The position numbers were made by a program, and so were the translations under genes. Below the pieces are notes generated by a model, which saw nothing but the letters and a program-made list of their open reading frames with translations, had not been told where the DNA came from and did no database searches. This document shows positions 31,422 to 40,099 of a stretch of DNA of 64,000 nucleotides, one piece after another (positions within the stretch are counted from its first letter, which is position 1; every line of letters starts with the position of its first letter). This stretch comes from Gemmatimonadaceae bacterium (lineage in GTDB: Bacteria > Gemmatimonadota > Gemmatimonadetes > Gemmatimonadales > Gemmatimonadaceae), in assembly GCA_019637445.1 (NCBI GenBank), contig JAHBVS010000001.1, forward strand, positions 434,001 to 498,000, read 5' to 3'.

Positions 31422-31493
31422 TAGCCCCAACGGGAATCGAACCCGTCTCTGCACCTTGAAAGGGTGCCGTCCTAGCCGATAGACGATGGGGCC
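31422..31493 (-). tRNA. tRNA-Glu (TTC)
   Basis: Acceptor arms GGCCCCA and TGGGGCT (terminal G-U pair) and anticodon stem GCACC/GGTGC enclosing CTTTCAA give anticodon TTC. CCA is not encoded. Confidence 0.95.
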
Positions 31494-31507
31494 GATTGTC
31501 CTGCAAG

Positions 31508-31580
<73 letters not shown>

Positions 31581-31586
31581 AAACTA

Positions 31587-31673
31587 CAGTTGTGAGTTGT
31601 CAGTGGTGAGTTGTAAGGAACTGCGATGCGGAATACCCATCACTTACAACTCATAACTCATGACTCACGACTG
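31587..31673. repeat. Heptanucleotide-repeat stem-loop between tRNA-Glu and tRNA-Trp
   Basis: The left arm (31587-31617) is made of units of the type GAGTTGT. The right arm (31643-31673) is ACTTACA, ACTCATA, ACTCATG, ACTCACG. The arms are reverse complements over 31 positions with about six mismatches, around a 25-base loop. No coding potential is seen. Confidence 0.75.
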
Positions 31674-31705
31674 CCCTTCTCCACCAAACCATCCCAGCAC
31701 TGAAG

Positions 31706-31778
31706 CAGGCCCGGAGGGAATCGAACCCCCAACCGCCGGTTTTGGAGACCGGTGCTCTACCAATTGAGCTACGGACCT
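31706..31778 (-). tRNA. tRNA-Trp (CCA)
   Basis: Acceptor arms AGGTCCG and CGGGCCT (one G-U pair) with discriminator G, and anticodon stem CCGGT/ACCGG enclosing CTCCAAA, give anticodon CCA. The 3' CCA end is not encoded. Confidence 0.95.
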
Positions 31779-31835
31779 TCACTGCGGTTCCGCGGGGCCC
31801 TGCACCTGCCGGTCGACCTGCCTGCACCCGCTCAG

Positions 31836-31910
31836 GGTGGCTGACGGGATTCGAACCCGCGACCCTCGGAACCACAATCCGATGCTCTAACCGACTGAGC
31901 TACAGCCACC
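31836..31910 (-). tRNA. tRNA-His (GTG)
   Basis: Acceptor arms GTGGCTG and CAGCCAC, an encoded extra 5' G (31910) facing discriminator C, and anticodon loop TTGTGGT give anticodon GTG. It is the first gene of the minus-strand tRNA cluster. CCA is not encoded. Confidence 0.95.
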
Positions 31911-31998
31911 AGAATCCCGGCTGCGGTCCTCCGGGGAATCGTAAAAGTAAGGGCGCAGGGAAGCCGAATCAACTGCCAAGCCCTGCCCCTTCTTCCAC

Positions 31999-32019
31999 CC
32001 TTCATCCTTCATCCTTCAT
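31999..32019. repeat. Three perfect heptanucleotide repeats before the tRNA cluster
   Basis: CCTTCAT occurs three times in tandem, preceded by related pyrimidine-rich heptads. The stretch lies between the 3' end of efp and tRNA-His and belongs to the same 7-base repeat family as at 31163, 31587 and 54189. Confidence 0.7.
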
Positions 32020-32045
32020 CGCCCTGCCGAGAGCCGATGGAGGCC

Positions 32046-32612
32046 TTACTCCTTCGCGCGATCCATGTAATCGCCGGTGCTGGGATTCACCCGCACCCGC
32101 TCGCCCGTCGCGATGAACTCCGGCACGTTCACCGTCACGCCGTTCTCGAGCAGCGCAGGCTTGGAACTCGCCGTCTTCGTCGCCGTCTTCATCACCGGCG
32201 CCGTGTCCGTGATCGTCAGCACGAGGAACTGCGGCAGCTGCACCGACATCGGCTTGCCGTCGTAGAACTCGACCATCACGATCATGTTGTCCTGCATCCA
32301 CTGCGCGTTGTCGCCCAGGGCCTCGGCGTCCATCTCCAGCTGCTCGTAGTTCTCCGTGTTCATGAAGTGGTAGGTATCGCCACTCTTGTACAGGAACTGC
32401 AGCTCGTGCGTCTCCATCGACGCCTTCTCGATGGCGTCGTCGGCGCGGAAGCGATGCTCGAAGTTCGACCCCGAGCGCAGGTTCTTCATCTTGGTCTGCA
32501 CCATCGCGCGGAGGTTGCCGGGCGTGTGGTGCCGGAAGTCCACGACGCGGCAGGGATCGCCCTCAAAGACGATGACCATCCCACGACGGATCTGTGTGGC
32601 CGGAACTGCCAT
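32046..32612 (-). CDS. efp: Translation elongation factor P
   Basis: This 188-residue protein enters the ribosomal E site and relieves stalling at consecutive prolines. All three domains are present: the KOW-like N-terminal domain (IRRGMVIVFEGDPCRVVDF), the middle OB domain and the C-terminal OB domain with the EF-P signature GERVRVNPSTGDYMDRAKE. In the domain I loop the sequence is TPGNLRAM. The residue at the position of E. coli Lys34, which is modified in many bacteria (Arg32 in Pseudomonas), is Asn33. Thus none of the known lysine or arginine modifications can occur at that site. Start is ATG 32612. It lies just upstream of the tRNA cluster on the same strand. Confidence 0.97.
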   Translation of the reverse strand: MAVPATQIRRGMVIVFEGDPCRVVDFRHHTPGNLRAMVQTKMKNLRSGSNFEHRFRADDAIEKASMETHELQFLYKSGDTYHFMNTENYEQLEMDAEALGDNAQWMQDNMIVMVEFYDGKPMSVQLPQFLVLTITDTAPVMKTATKTASSKPALLENGVTVNVPEFIATGERVRVNPSTGDYMDRAKE

Positions 32613-32674
32613 GATAGGACTCGAACTGACGGGTGAAAAACGGGCGTAAACGTAGACAGCCTTTAAGCTTAAGC

Positions 32675-32709
32675 GAGCAGGCCGCTCGGGTCAACCGAAC
32701 GGCCTGCTC
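32675..32709. terminator. Hairpin between the S41 protease gene and efp
   Basis: Arms starting GAGCAGGCCG and ending CGGCCTGCTC, extended by partial pairing inside, form a stem about 75 bases after the S41 stop. On the minus strand it is followed by GCTTAAGCTTAAAGG, with only short T-runs. It probably ends the tesA-S41 transcript. Confidence 0.6.
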
Positions 32710-32783
32710 TACAGCTCATCCGGCGCGCCTCACGCCTTCAGGTAGGCCCGCGGCGGGGCACCCGAAAGTTGGTGAGACCAGCC

Positions 32784-35700
32784 TCAGCGGCGGCCCAGAC
32801 GCTCCAACAGCACCTGTACCGCCCGGTCCAGCTGCGTGTCGCGCTCCCCGTAGCTCTCCCCCATCGGACGATCCACCCGCACGTCCACGGGACGCGGCAC
32901 CAACTCCATGTCCTCTCCCGCCGCATCGCGGATCCGGATGAAGGGCACGCGCAACGAGGTGCCGTCAAACAGCGTCACGTTGCTCGTGTAGATGATCCAG
33001 CCGGAGGTGGGCTCGCCCACCACCTGACCCAGCCCCAGCGCCCGGTAACCTTCCGTGAAGTCCTCGGCGTCGCTCAGCGAGTGCTGATTGGTGACCAGCA
33101 CCGTGGGCTTCTCGTAGGCCCGCTGCCCAAGCTGCAGCCGCGCCGGCGCCTCCACGCCCGTGCCGCGACGCTCCATCGTCAGGTAGGGCCGGCGATTGAA
33201 GATGTCCAGCGCGTAGGCGTTGACGAACCCGCCATTGTTGTTGCGGATGTCGATCACCACGCCATCACGCGCGTGGTTCTCGGCGTCGAGGTCGATGATC
33301 AGCTGCTCCAGCGATCCGGCCCCCATGTCGGCCATGTGCACATAGCCCAGCCGCCCGCGGCTCACGCGGGCCACGTACTCCCGCCGCTCGGCCACCCAGG
33401 CCTCGTAGCGCAGTCGCTTCTCGGCGCCCGTGCTCACGGGCTGCACGCGCAGCTCACGCGGGGCGCGGCCGTCGGCGTTGGCGGAGACGCCAAGCGTCAC
33501 GCGGCGGCCGGCGGTGAACTGCAGCAGCGAATCGAGGTTCGTTGCGGCGGTGATGGCGGTCCCGTCCACTGACACGAGGTAGTCGCCCACCGACGCCCCA
33601 CCCGCGAGGGCGATGGGGCCGAACGGAAGCACTGCCGCGATCCGCAAACGAGACGAGCGCTCATACTCGGCGCGGTCGAAGTCCACGCCGAGCCGACCCG
33701 TGCCGCTGGGCGCGCTGCCCGACGGTCCGCCCACGCCGCTGTGCGACGCGTTGAGCTCGCCGATCATCAACGCCAACGCACGCCGCATCTCATCCGGCGT
33801 CCGCGCGGCATTCACGATTGGCGCATAGCGCGAACGCACCGCGTCCCAATCCACGCCGTGCATCTCCGCGTCGTAGAAGTTCTCGGCCGTCCAGCTCCAG
33901 ACCTGCCGGAACACCTCAGGGCGCTCCTCGGCGAAGTCGCTGTCGACGCGCGCCGTGACGGCCACGCTGCGCTGCTGGCGATTCTCCGCACCGATGGCCT
34001 GCACGCGGCCACCGCTCACAAACCAGAGCTCCTTGCTGTCGGCCGACCACTGCAGGTCGCCCTTGCCGCCGGACGACGACGTCACCTGCCGCAGCTGCGG
34101 CGCCTGCGCGCGCCCTTCCTCGATGGGCCAGGTCCAGACCTGGGTCTGCCCCGCGGCGGCGCCGAGGAAGGCGAGCGTCTTGCCGTCAGGGCTCACGACC
34201 GGCGAGCCCGCGTTCACACCGAGCGGCAGCGAGCTGGCGCGCCGACGTAGGCCCACCGTGTCGATGCGCACCTCAATCGAGGAGCTTCCCGACCCGCTGG
34301 ACGACGCGCGCGCGGACCCGCTCCCTCCACGTGGCGCACTGCTGTCCCCCGGGAAGAGCGCGTCGAAGCGCGACTCCGCAAAGACCGGCGCGCGCGGCAC
34401 GAGGTCCACGCGGATGATCTGGCCGTCCTCCGTGCGCTGCGCGTTGTCGAAGTAGAGCGACTTCGCGTCCGGACTCCAGGCGATGGTGCCGCCGAATGCA
34501 TTGGCGAGGAAGCTCACCTGCTGCGCCACGCCACCGGTGACGGGCACCACGTAGGCGTGCAGGAAGCCACGCTCGCCGATATCGAGATACGCCAGGTGCG
34601 TCCCGTTCGGCGAGAACGCAAAGTTGGCCGATGGCAGGAAGGGCACGCGACCCAACTGCGCGCCGCTCACGACCAAGCGCTCGGAACCGGTGGCGGCGTC
34701 CACCGTGCGCAGCTCTCGTCCACCGCGCACGAAGGCGACGAGCTTGCCGTCCGGCGACCAGGTCGGCAGGACGTCATCGCCGCCGGCGGTGAGGGCGCGC
34801 TCGCTGCGCGTCGCGAAATCGTAGAGATAGAGCCGCGCGGTCCCACCGCGCCACGAGGAGTACACGAGGCGCCGGCTGTCCGGCGCCCAGGCCGGAGAGT
34901 CCTCGGGCGCGACAGTAGAGGTCACCCGTGCGGCGTCACCGCCTTCCTTCGCATCGGCGGCAAACACGTCGCCGCGCATCACCATCGCGATCTTCTTCCC
35001 GTCGGGCGAGAGGGCGAGATCCTGCACACCGGACGTGAGCGTCATCCGCTCGGCCACCGGCGTGGTCGGTGCGCCACGCAAGGTGAATCCCAGCGCCGTC
35101 GCGCTGCTGTCCGCCATCCGATAGACCCAGATGCGGAAGTCGCGCTCGAAGTAGATGCGCCCACCGTCCTTGCTGATGCGCGGCCAGAGCACGCGCCCAT
35201 CGGTGAACTGCGTCAGCGCGCGCGCGTTGCCGCCTGCGGCGGGCTGTGCGTAGAGGTTCTCGGCGTCGTCGCGATCGCTCACGAAATAGAGCGTGCGACC
35301 CTGTGGTCCCCACATCGGCCACACGTCGCGCCCCTTGCCGGGGCGATCGCCCGTCGAAACGCGGGTGTAGCGTGGCGCGCCCGTGAGCGTGAGCGTCCAG
35401 ATCTCCGCCTCGTCGATGTGCGAGGAGCCACGGCGCCACCACTGGCCCGCGTTCACGCCGCGAGCGGTGATGGCCAGCGTGCGACCGTCGGGCGAGGGCG
35501 CTGCCCAATACTCCGAGGCATAGCGGTCGCCCGCGACGCGCACCGGCGTGCCACCGGTCGCGCGAATCCGAAACACGTCCTGCATCCCCGCGATGTCCTG
35601 CGAGTTGCTCGACACATACAGCCACTCGCCGTCGGGCGACCAGGCGTCGAGTTGCTCCGAGCCTTCGTCGAAGGTGAGCCGCCGCAGGACGTTGGTGCCG

Positions 35701-36068
35701 AGGTCGAGCACGTACACGTCGCCGTTGCCGGTGCGCGTGGAGACGAAGGCCAGTTTGCGCCCATCGGGCGACCAGCGCGGCCGGAAGTCGTTGGCCGGGT
35801 GCGCGACGAGCAGTCGCGCCTCGCCGCCATCAGCGGGCCCAACCCAGATGTCGCCGCCGGAGACGAAGGCCAGCTCGCGTCCGTCAGGCGAGGGGTCGGG
35901 CTCGGCGTAGAGCGCGGCGCGTGCGGGGGCCTGCGCGGCCGCCGCCGGCGCCGCCGGCGCCGCTTGCGCCAGAGAAAGTCCGGGCGCCGCGAGAGTAGCA
36001 GCTGCAAAGGCCACCGCGAGCACCAGTGCGTGGCGGCAGGTCCGAAGTCGATCGCGTGTCGTAGTCAT
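32784..36068 (-). CDS. Tricorn-like S41 peptidase with beta-propeller
   Basis: This 1094-residue protein has a signal peptide (VLAVAFAAATLAAPGLSLAQ). Residues 60-650 hold repeated TolB/PD40-type blades, with many copies of WSPDG or SPDGR (for example PRWSPDGRKLAFVSTR). A tricorn core-like helical segment (AVRSRYAPIVNAARTPDEM) and a PDZ-like domain (GDYLVSVDGTAITAATN) follow. The C-terminal S41 domain includes GVVIDIRNNNGGFVNAY and the nucleophile segment NQHSLSDAEDF (Ser near 997), then VGEPTSGWIIYT. Such proteins degrade peptides in the cell envelope. Start ATG 36068 lies four bases after the stop of the upstream esterase gene, so the two are probably cotranscribed. Confidence 0.92.
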   Translation of the reverse strand: MTTTRDRLRTCRHALVLAVAFAAATLAAPGLSLAQAAPAAPAAAAQAPARAALYAEPDPSPDGRELAFVSGGDIWVGPADGGEARLLVAHPANDFRPRWSPDGRKLAFVSTRTGNGDVYVLDLGTNVLRRLTFDEGSEQLDAWSPDGEWLYVSSNSQDIAGMQDVFRIRATGGTPVRVAGDRYASEYWAAPSPDGRTLAITARGVNAGQWWRRGSSHIDEAEIWTLTLTGAPRYTRVSTGDRPGKGRDVWPMWGPQGRTLYFVSDRDDAENLYAQPAAGGNARALTQFTDGRVLWPRISKDGGRIYFERDFRIWVYRMADSSATALGFTLRGAPTTPVAERMTLTSGVQDLALSPDGKKIAMVMRGDVFAADAKEGGDAARVTSTVAPEDSPAWAPDSRRLVYSSWRGGTARLYLYDFATRSERALTAGGDDVLPTWSPDGKLVAFVRGGRELRTVDAATGSERLVVSGAQLGRVPFLPSANFAFSPNGTHLAYLDIGERGFLHAYVVPVTGGVAQQVSFLANAFGGTIAWSPDAKSLYFDNAQRTEDGQIIRVDLVPRAPVFAESRFDALFPGDSSAPRGGSGSARASSSGSGSSSIEVRIDTVGLRRRASSLPLGVNAGSPVVSPDGKTLAFLGAAAGQTQVWTWPIEEGRAQAPQLRQVTSSSGGKGDLQWSADSKELWFVSGGRVQAIGAENRQQRSVAVTARVDSDFAEERPEVFRQVWSWTAENFYDAEMHGVDWDAVRSRYAPIVNAARTPDEMRRALALMIGELNASHSGVGGPSGSAPSGTGRLGVDFDRAEYERSSRLRIAAVLPFGPIALAGGASVGDYLVSVDGTAITAATNLDSLLQFTAGRRVTLGVSANADGRAPRELRVQPVSTGAEKRLRYEAWVAERREYVARVSRGRLGYVHMADMGAGSLEQLIIDLDAENHARDGVVIDIRNNNGGFVNAYALDIFNRRPYLTMERRGTGVEAPARLQLGQRAYEKPTVLVTNQHSLSDAEDFTEGYRALGLGQVVGEPTSGWIIYTSNVTLFDGTSLRVPFIRIRDAAGEDMELVPRPVDVRVDRPMGESYGERDTQLDRAVQVLLERLGRR

Positions 36069-36072
36069 GATC

Positions 36073-36801
36073 TCAGAGGGCGAGTGCACCAGGGATCTCG
36101 CGCAGCACCGGCGCGAGCGTTCTCCACATGTTGCGCGCCGCGAGGCGCGCGCCTTCCTCGGTGGGGTGGATGCCATCCGACTGGTTCATGGCTGGCACGC
36201 CGGCGATGCCATCAAGAAAAAACGGAATCAGCGTCACGCCCTCGTCGCGCGCGACGTTGAGGAACACGTCGTGAAAGGCGCGCGTGTAGCGTTGCCCCAG
36301 ATTCGGTGGCGCCTCCATCTGCGCCAGCAGAATACGCGCGTCGGGATTCGCCGCGCGCACGGCTCGGATGATCGACTCGATGTTCGCCTTCGTGCTGTCC
36401 GGGTTGAGCCCGCGCAGTCCGTCGTTCGCGCCCGTCTCGATCACCACGGCGTCCGAGCGCTCCTGCAGCAGCCACTCGATGCGACGGAGCGCGCCGGCCG
36501 AGGTCTCGCCCGAAAGACCGGCGTTCACGACGGTCACGCGCAGGTTGTTGGCGTCGGCCATGCGCTGGAGGACGGCGGGATACGACGAATCGGGATCCAG
36601 GCCCAGCCCCGCGGTGAGACTGGTCCCCACAAACAGGACTCGCACCCGCGGTGCAACGGTTGCCTCGGCGGGCGTCGCCGTTGTTGATTCCACCGGAACC
36701 TGCGCCGTCGCGGCCGGCTTGGTGTCGGAGCCGCCGCAGGCGCCGATGGCCAGCGCGCCGACGAGCGCGCCCCACGCCATCGCCGACGTCCTCGACCCCA
36801 T
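36073..36801 (-). CDS. SGNH/GDSL esterase, TesA-like lipoprotein
   Basis: This 242-residue protein has a lipobox (LVGALAIGACGG). The SGNH blocks are clear: block I FVGTSLTAGLG with Ser61, block II Gly in NAGLSGETSAG, block III GANDGLRG, and block V DGIHPTEEG. This is the TesA/arylesterase group (thioesterase I and lysophospholipase L1 activities). ATG 36801 gives a basic n-region; ATG at 36813 or 36780 are alternatives. It is divergent from the ybbA/ybbP-like pair, the same arrangement as tesA and ybbAP in Escherichia coli. The start codons are only about ten bases apart. The S41 protease follows downstream. Confidence 0.88.
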   Translation of the reverse strand: MGSRTSAMAWGALVGALAIGACGGSDTKPAATAQVPVESTTATPAEATVAPRVRVLFVGTSLTAGLGLDPDSSYPAVLQRMADANNLRVTVVNAGLSGETSAGALRRIEWLLQERSDAVVIETGANDGLRGLNPDSTKANIESIIRAVRAANPDARILLAQMEAPPNLGQRYTRAFHDVFLNVARDEGVTLIPFFLDGIAGVPAMNQSDGIHPTEEGARLAARNMWRTLAPVLREIPGALAL

Positions 36802-36811
36802 TCGCTGCCCC

Positions 36812-37546
36812 ATGCTCGCTGCCCGCGGACTTACCAAGGAATACCGCAGTGGCACGTCCTCCCTGGCCGTGTTGCGTGACGTGTCCTTCGACATTCCCAG
36901 CGGCGCCTTCGTCGCCATCGTCGGTCCCTCTGGCAGCGGCAAGACAACGCTGCTCGGACTGTTGGCGGGACTGGACCTGCCGTCCCGCGGATCGGTCGAA
37001 CTGGCGGGTGCCGACATCACGAGATTGGATGAAGACGCCCGGGCGAAGCTACGAGGGGAGAAAGTTGGGTTCATCTTCCAGTCGTTTCAACTCATCCCCA
37101 CGCTGACGGCGCAGGAGAACGTCCAGGTTCCGCTCGAGCTACGGGGACGCGCGGATGCCGCGGAGAAGGCCACGGAGCTGCTGACCCGCGTGGGACTGGG
37201 CGATCGCCGCGACCATTTTCCCAGCCAGCTCTCCGGCGGCGAGCAGCAGCGCGTGGCGATCGCCCGCGCCTTCGCCAACGAGCCGCGCATCCTCTTCGCC
37301 GACGAACCCACGGGCAATCTCGACGGCGCCACCGGCCAGCGCATCGTGGCGCTTCTGGACCAGCTCAATCGTGAGTCGGGTGCCACGGTCGTGATCGTCA
37401 CGCACGACCTCTCGCTGGCCGAGCACGCGCAGCGCGTGATCCGGCTGCGGGATGGCGAGGTGGTGGAGGACCGGGAGGGGCGCGGCGGCGCGGTGACGGA
37501 AACTGCCGCGACGCCGACCGGCGCATCGTCCGAGGCGCAGGCGTGA
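36812..37546 (+). CDS. ybbA: ABC transporter ATP-binding protein, YbbA/LolD-like
   Basis: This 244-residue ATPase has Walker A GPSGSGKTT, the signature LSGGEQQRVAIARA, Walker B ILFADEPTGNLD and switch His VTHDL. It belongs to the MacB/LolD/YbbA group, which works with FtsX-type permeases without transporting through a classical channel. The ATG at 36812 is set by the first conserved strand (LAARGLTKEY). Its stop overlaps the permease GTG (GTGA). Gene order relative to the TesA-like gene matches the E. coli ybbA-ybbP-tesA locus, so I name it by synteny plus family; function of that system remains poorly defined. Confidence 0.88.
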   Translation: MLAARGLTKEYRSGTSSLAVLRDVSFDIPSGAFVAIVGPSGSGKTTLLGLLAGLDLPSRGSVELAGADITRLDEDARAKLRGEKVGFIFQSFQLIPTLTAQENVQVPLELRGRADAAEKATELLTRVGLGDRRDHFPSQLSGGEQQRVAIARAFANEPRILFADEPTGNLDGATGQRIVALLDQLNRESGATVVIVTHDLSLAEHAQRVIRLRDGEVVEDREGRGGAVTETAATPTGASSEAQA

Positions 37547-40095
37547 GCCAGCGCGCCAGCATCGGCACGCTCTTCCGCCTCGCCTGGCGCGAGAGCCGTA
37601 CCGCGCGTCGTCGCCTGCTGCTCTACATGAGCAGCATCTCGCTCGGCGTGGCCGCGCTCGTGGCCATCGACTCGTTCGCCGCAAACGTGCAGTCGAGCAT
37701 CAAGGAGCAGTCGCGCGCCCTGCTGGGCGGCGACATCAACCTGCGCGCACGCCAGGGCTGGACGCCGCCGCTGGACACACTGCTCGATTCGCTGCGCGGC
37801 GTCGGCGTCCCGTCGGCGAAGGTGACGAGCTTCGCGTCGATGGGCACGGCGTACCCCTCCGGCATGACGCGCCTGGCGCAGATCCGCGCGGTGGGCGACG
37901 GCTTCCCGTTCTATGGAGAGGTGCTCACGGCACCCGAGGGCGCCTGGTCGCGCCTGCAGCAGGGTCGCTACGCCGTGGTCGATCCCTCCCTGCTCATCGG
38001 CCTCGACGCCGAGGTCGGCGACACGATGAGCATCGGCTTCGCGCGTTTTGAGATCATCGCGGCGGCGACGAACATCCCGGGTGATCCAGGCATCGCCGCG
38101 ACGATCGGGCCACGCGTGTTCATTCCCGAGCGGTTCGTCGGCGAGACGGGCCTGCTCACACTGGGAAGCCGCGCGGAGTACGAGACCGTGCTGCGCCTCC
38201 CGGAGGACGCGCGTCCGCCGCTGTGGGTGGCACCGCTGCGTCCGCGGCTGCAGGCGGCCAACGTGCGCATCCGGACGGTGCAGGAGAACGAGAGCGATCT
38301 GACGGACGCCATCGCACAGCTCGCCCGCTTCCTCAGCGTGGTCGGGTTGATCGCGCTGCTGCTCGGTGGCATCGGTGTCGCGTCGGGCGTGAACGCCTTC
38401 GTGCAGAAGAAGATCGACACGGTCGCCGTACTACGCTGCCTTGGTGCCTCCAGCGCCCAGGTGATGACCATCTACCTCGTGCAGGCCGCGGCGATGGGCT
38501 TTGTCGGCGCCGCCGTGGGCGTGGCGCTCGGCGTGGGCATCCAGTTCGCACTCCCACAGATGCTGGGCGACTTCCTGCCCGTGGACGTGCGCGTGAGCGT
38601 GGTGCCGAACGCGGTGCTGCTGGGGCTCGGCATCGGCGTGTGGGTCGCCGTGGTGTTCGCGCTACGGCCGCTGCTCGTGCTGCGCCGTGTCTCGCCGCTG
38701 CAGGCCATCCGCCGCGACGATGCCGCGCTCTCCGCCGAGAGCCGCCGCGACACGCTCACGCAGCTCACGAATCTCGCGCTGATCCTCAGCGTCCTCGCAC
38801 TGGCCATCGACCGCGCCGAGGACTCGTTCCAGGGGATGATGTATTTCATCGGCATCGTGGCGAGCATTGCCCTGCTCTGGGTCAGCGCCTCGTTGCTGAC
38901 GCGCTTGACGCGGCGCCTCGTCTCGGGCTCCTGGCCCTACGTGTTCCGCCAAGGCATCGCCAACCTGCACCGGCCGCACTCGCAGACGCAGGCGGTGGTG
39001 TTGGCGCTGGGCTTCGGCAGCTTCCTCGTCACGACGATCATCCTGGTGCAGGCCAACCTGTTGAAGGCGTTTGATCTCACGGCCGCCGCCTCGCGCGGCA
39101 ACCTCGTGTTCTTCGATGTGCAGGAGGACCAGGTCGCTGATCTCTCGGCCCTGCTCCGCGAGTCGCAGCAGGAGATCGTGTCGGAAACGCCGATCGTGAC
39201 GATGCGATTCGCCGGCGCGAACGGGCGCGATGCCACCGCGTGGGCCGCCTCCGTGGCGATGAACGCCCGCAGCTGGGCCATCCGCCGCGAGTACCGCTCC
39301 ACGTATCGCGATAGCATCGTGCCGACGGAAACGCTGCTCGAGGGCGAGTGGTTCGGCGCGCGTGCGCTGCCGCCAGGTGTGCACGAGGTCTCGCTCGAAC
39401 GTGACATCGCCGATGAACTCAAGGTGGCGATCGGCGACACGCTCGCCTGGGACGTGCAGGGCGTGACCGTGCGCGTGTTGCTGACGAGCATCCGCGAGGT
39501 GGACTGGGGCCGCTTCGAACCGAACTTCTTCGCTGTGTTCTCGCCCAGCGCCATCCAGGGCGCGCCGAAGCAGTTCGTCACCATCGCCTCGGTGGAGTCC
39601 GACACCACCGTCGGTCGCCTGCAGCGCGAGTCCGTGCGCCGCTTCCCGAACGTGTCGAGCATCGACCTGACGCTGGTGCGGCGCACGATCGATGGCATCG
39701 TGGACAAGGTGACGCTGACCGTGCGCTTCCTCGCCCTGTTCTCGCTGGCGATGGGCATCCCGGTGCTGTTCAGCGCCGTGGCCGCCACGCGTCGCGACCG
39801 ACTGCGCGAGGGCGTGTTGCTCAAGACGCTCGGCGCCACGCGCACGCAGATCGGGCGCATCCTGCTGGCGGAGTACGCGGTGCTCGGGCTCCTCGGCTCA
39901 CTCACGGGAATGGCCTTGGCCGTTGGTGGGGCCTGGGCCCTGGTCACGTTCGTGTTCGAGGGCACGTTCGCGATGGCGCCGTGGCCGGCGTTGGGCATCG
40001 CCGCGGCGATGACAACGCTCGCGGTGACGATTGGCCTGCTGACGGGCCGCGATGTGTTTCGCGAGACGCCGATGGCCGCGCTGCGCGAGGGCTAG
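37543..40095 (+). CDS. ybbP: Large FtsX/MacB-type ABC permease, YbbP-like
   Basis: This 850-residue inner-membrane protein begins at GTG overlapping ybbA. It has an N-terminal helix followed by a periplasmic MacB-PCD-like domain, then two FtsX modules of three to four helices each: VVGLIALLLGGIGVASGVNA onwards, and FLALFSLAMGIPVLFSAVAA with AEYAVLGLLGSLTGMALAVGG near the C-terminus. Between them lies a second membrane stretch and a second periplasmic domain. This layout and length match YbbP of the tesA locus. Such systems are thought to act mechanically on envelope substrates, perhaps lipids or lipoproteins. Confidence 0.9.
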   Translation: MSQRASIGTLFRLAWRESRTARRRLLLYMSSISLGVAALVAIDSFAANVQSSIKEQSRALLGGDINLRARQGWTPPLDTLLDSLRGVGVPSAKVTSFASMGTAYPSGMTRLAQIRAVGDGFPFYGEVLTAPEGAWSRLQQGRYAVVDPSLLIGLDAEVGDTMSIGFARFEIIAAATNIPGDPGIAATIGPRVFIPERFVGETGLLTLGSRAEYETVLRLPEDARPPLWVAPLRPRLQAANVRIRTVQENESDLTDAIAQLARFLSVVGLIALLLGGIGVASGVNAFVQKKIDTVAVLRCLGASSAQVMTIYLVQAAAMGFVGAAVGVALGVGIQFALPQMLGDFLPVDVRVSVVPNAVLLGLGIGVWVAVVFALRPLLVLRRVSPLQAIRRDDAALSAESRRDTLTQLTNLALILSVLALAIDRAEDSFQGMMYFIGIVASIALLWVSASLLTRLTRRLVSGSWPYVFRQGIANLHRPHSQTQAVVLALGFGSFLVTTIILVQANLLKAFDLTAAASRGNLVFFDVQEDQVADLSALLRESQQEIVSETPIVTMRFAGANGRDATAWAASVAMNARSWAIRREYRSTYRDSIVPTETLLEGEWFGARALPPGVHEVSLERDIADELKVAIGDTLAWDVQGVTVRVLLTSIREVDWGRFEPNFFAVFSPSAIQGAPKQFVTIASVESDTTVGRLQRESVRRFPNVSSIDLTLVRRTIDGIVDKVTLTVRFLALFSLAMGIPVLFSAVAATRRDRLREGVLLKTLGATRTQIGRILLAEYAVLGLLGSLTGMALAVGGAWALVTFVFEGTFAMAPWPALGIAAAMTTLAVTIGLLTGRDVFRETPMAALREG

Positions 40096-40099
40096 GCCG

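Noticed and set aside
34557-36260. Long plus-strand ORF over the S41 protease gene
   Set aside because: Antisense to the WSPDG propeller repeats; the composition is Arg/His/Gly-rich with no recognisable domain.
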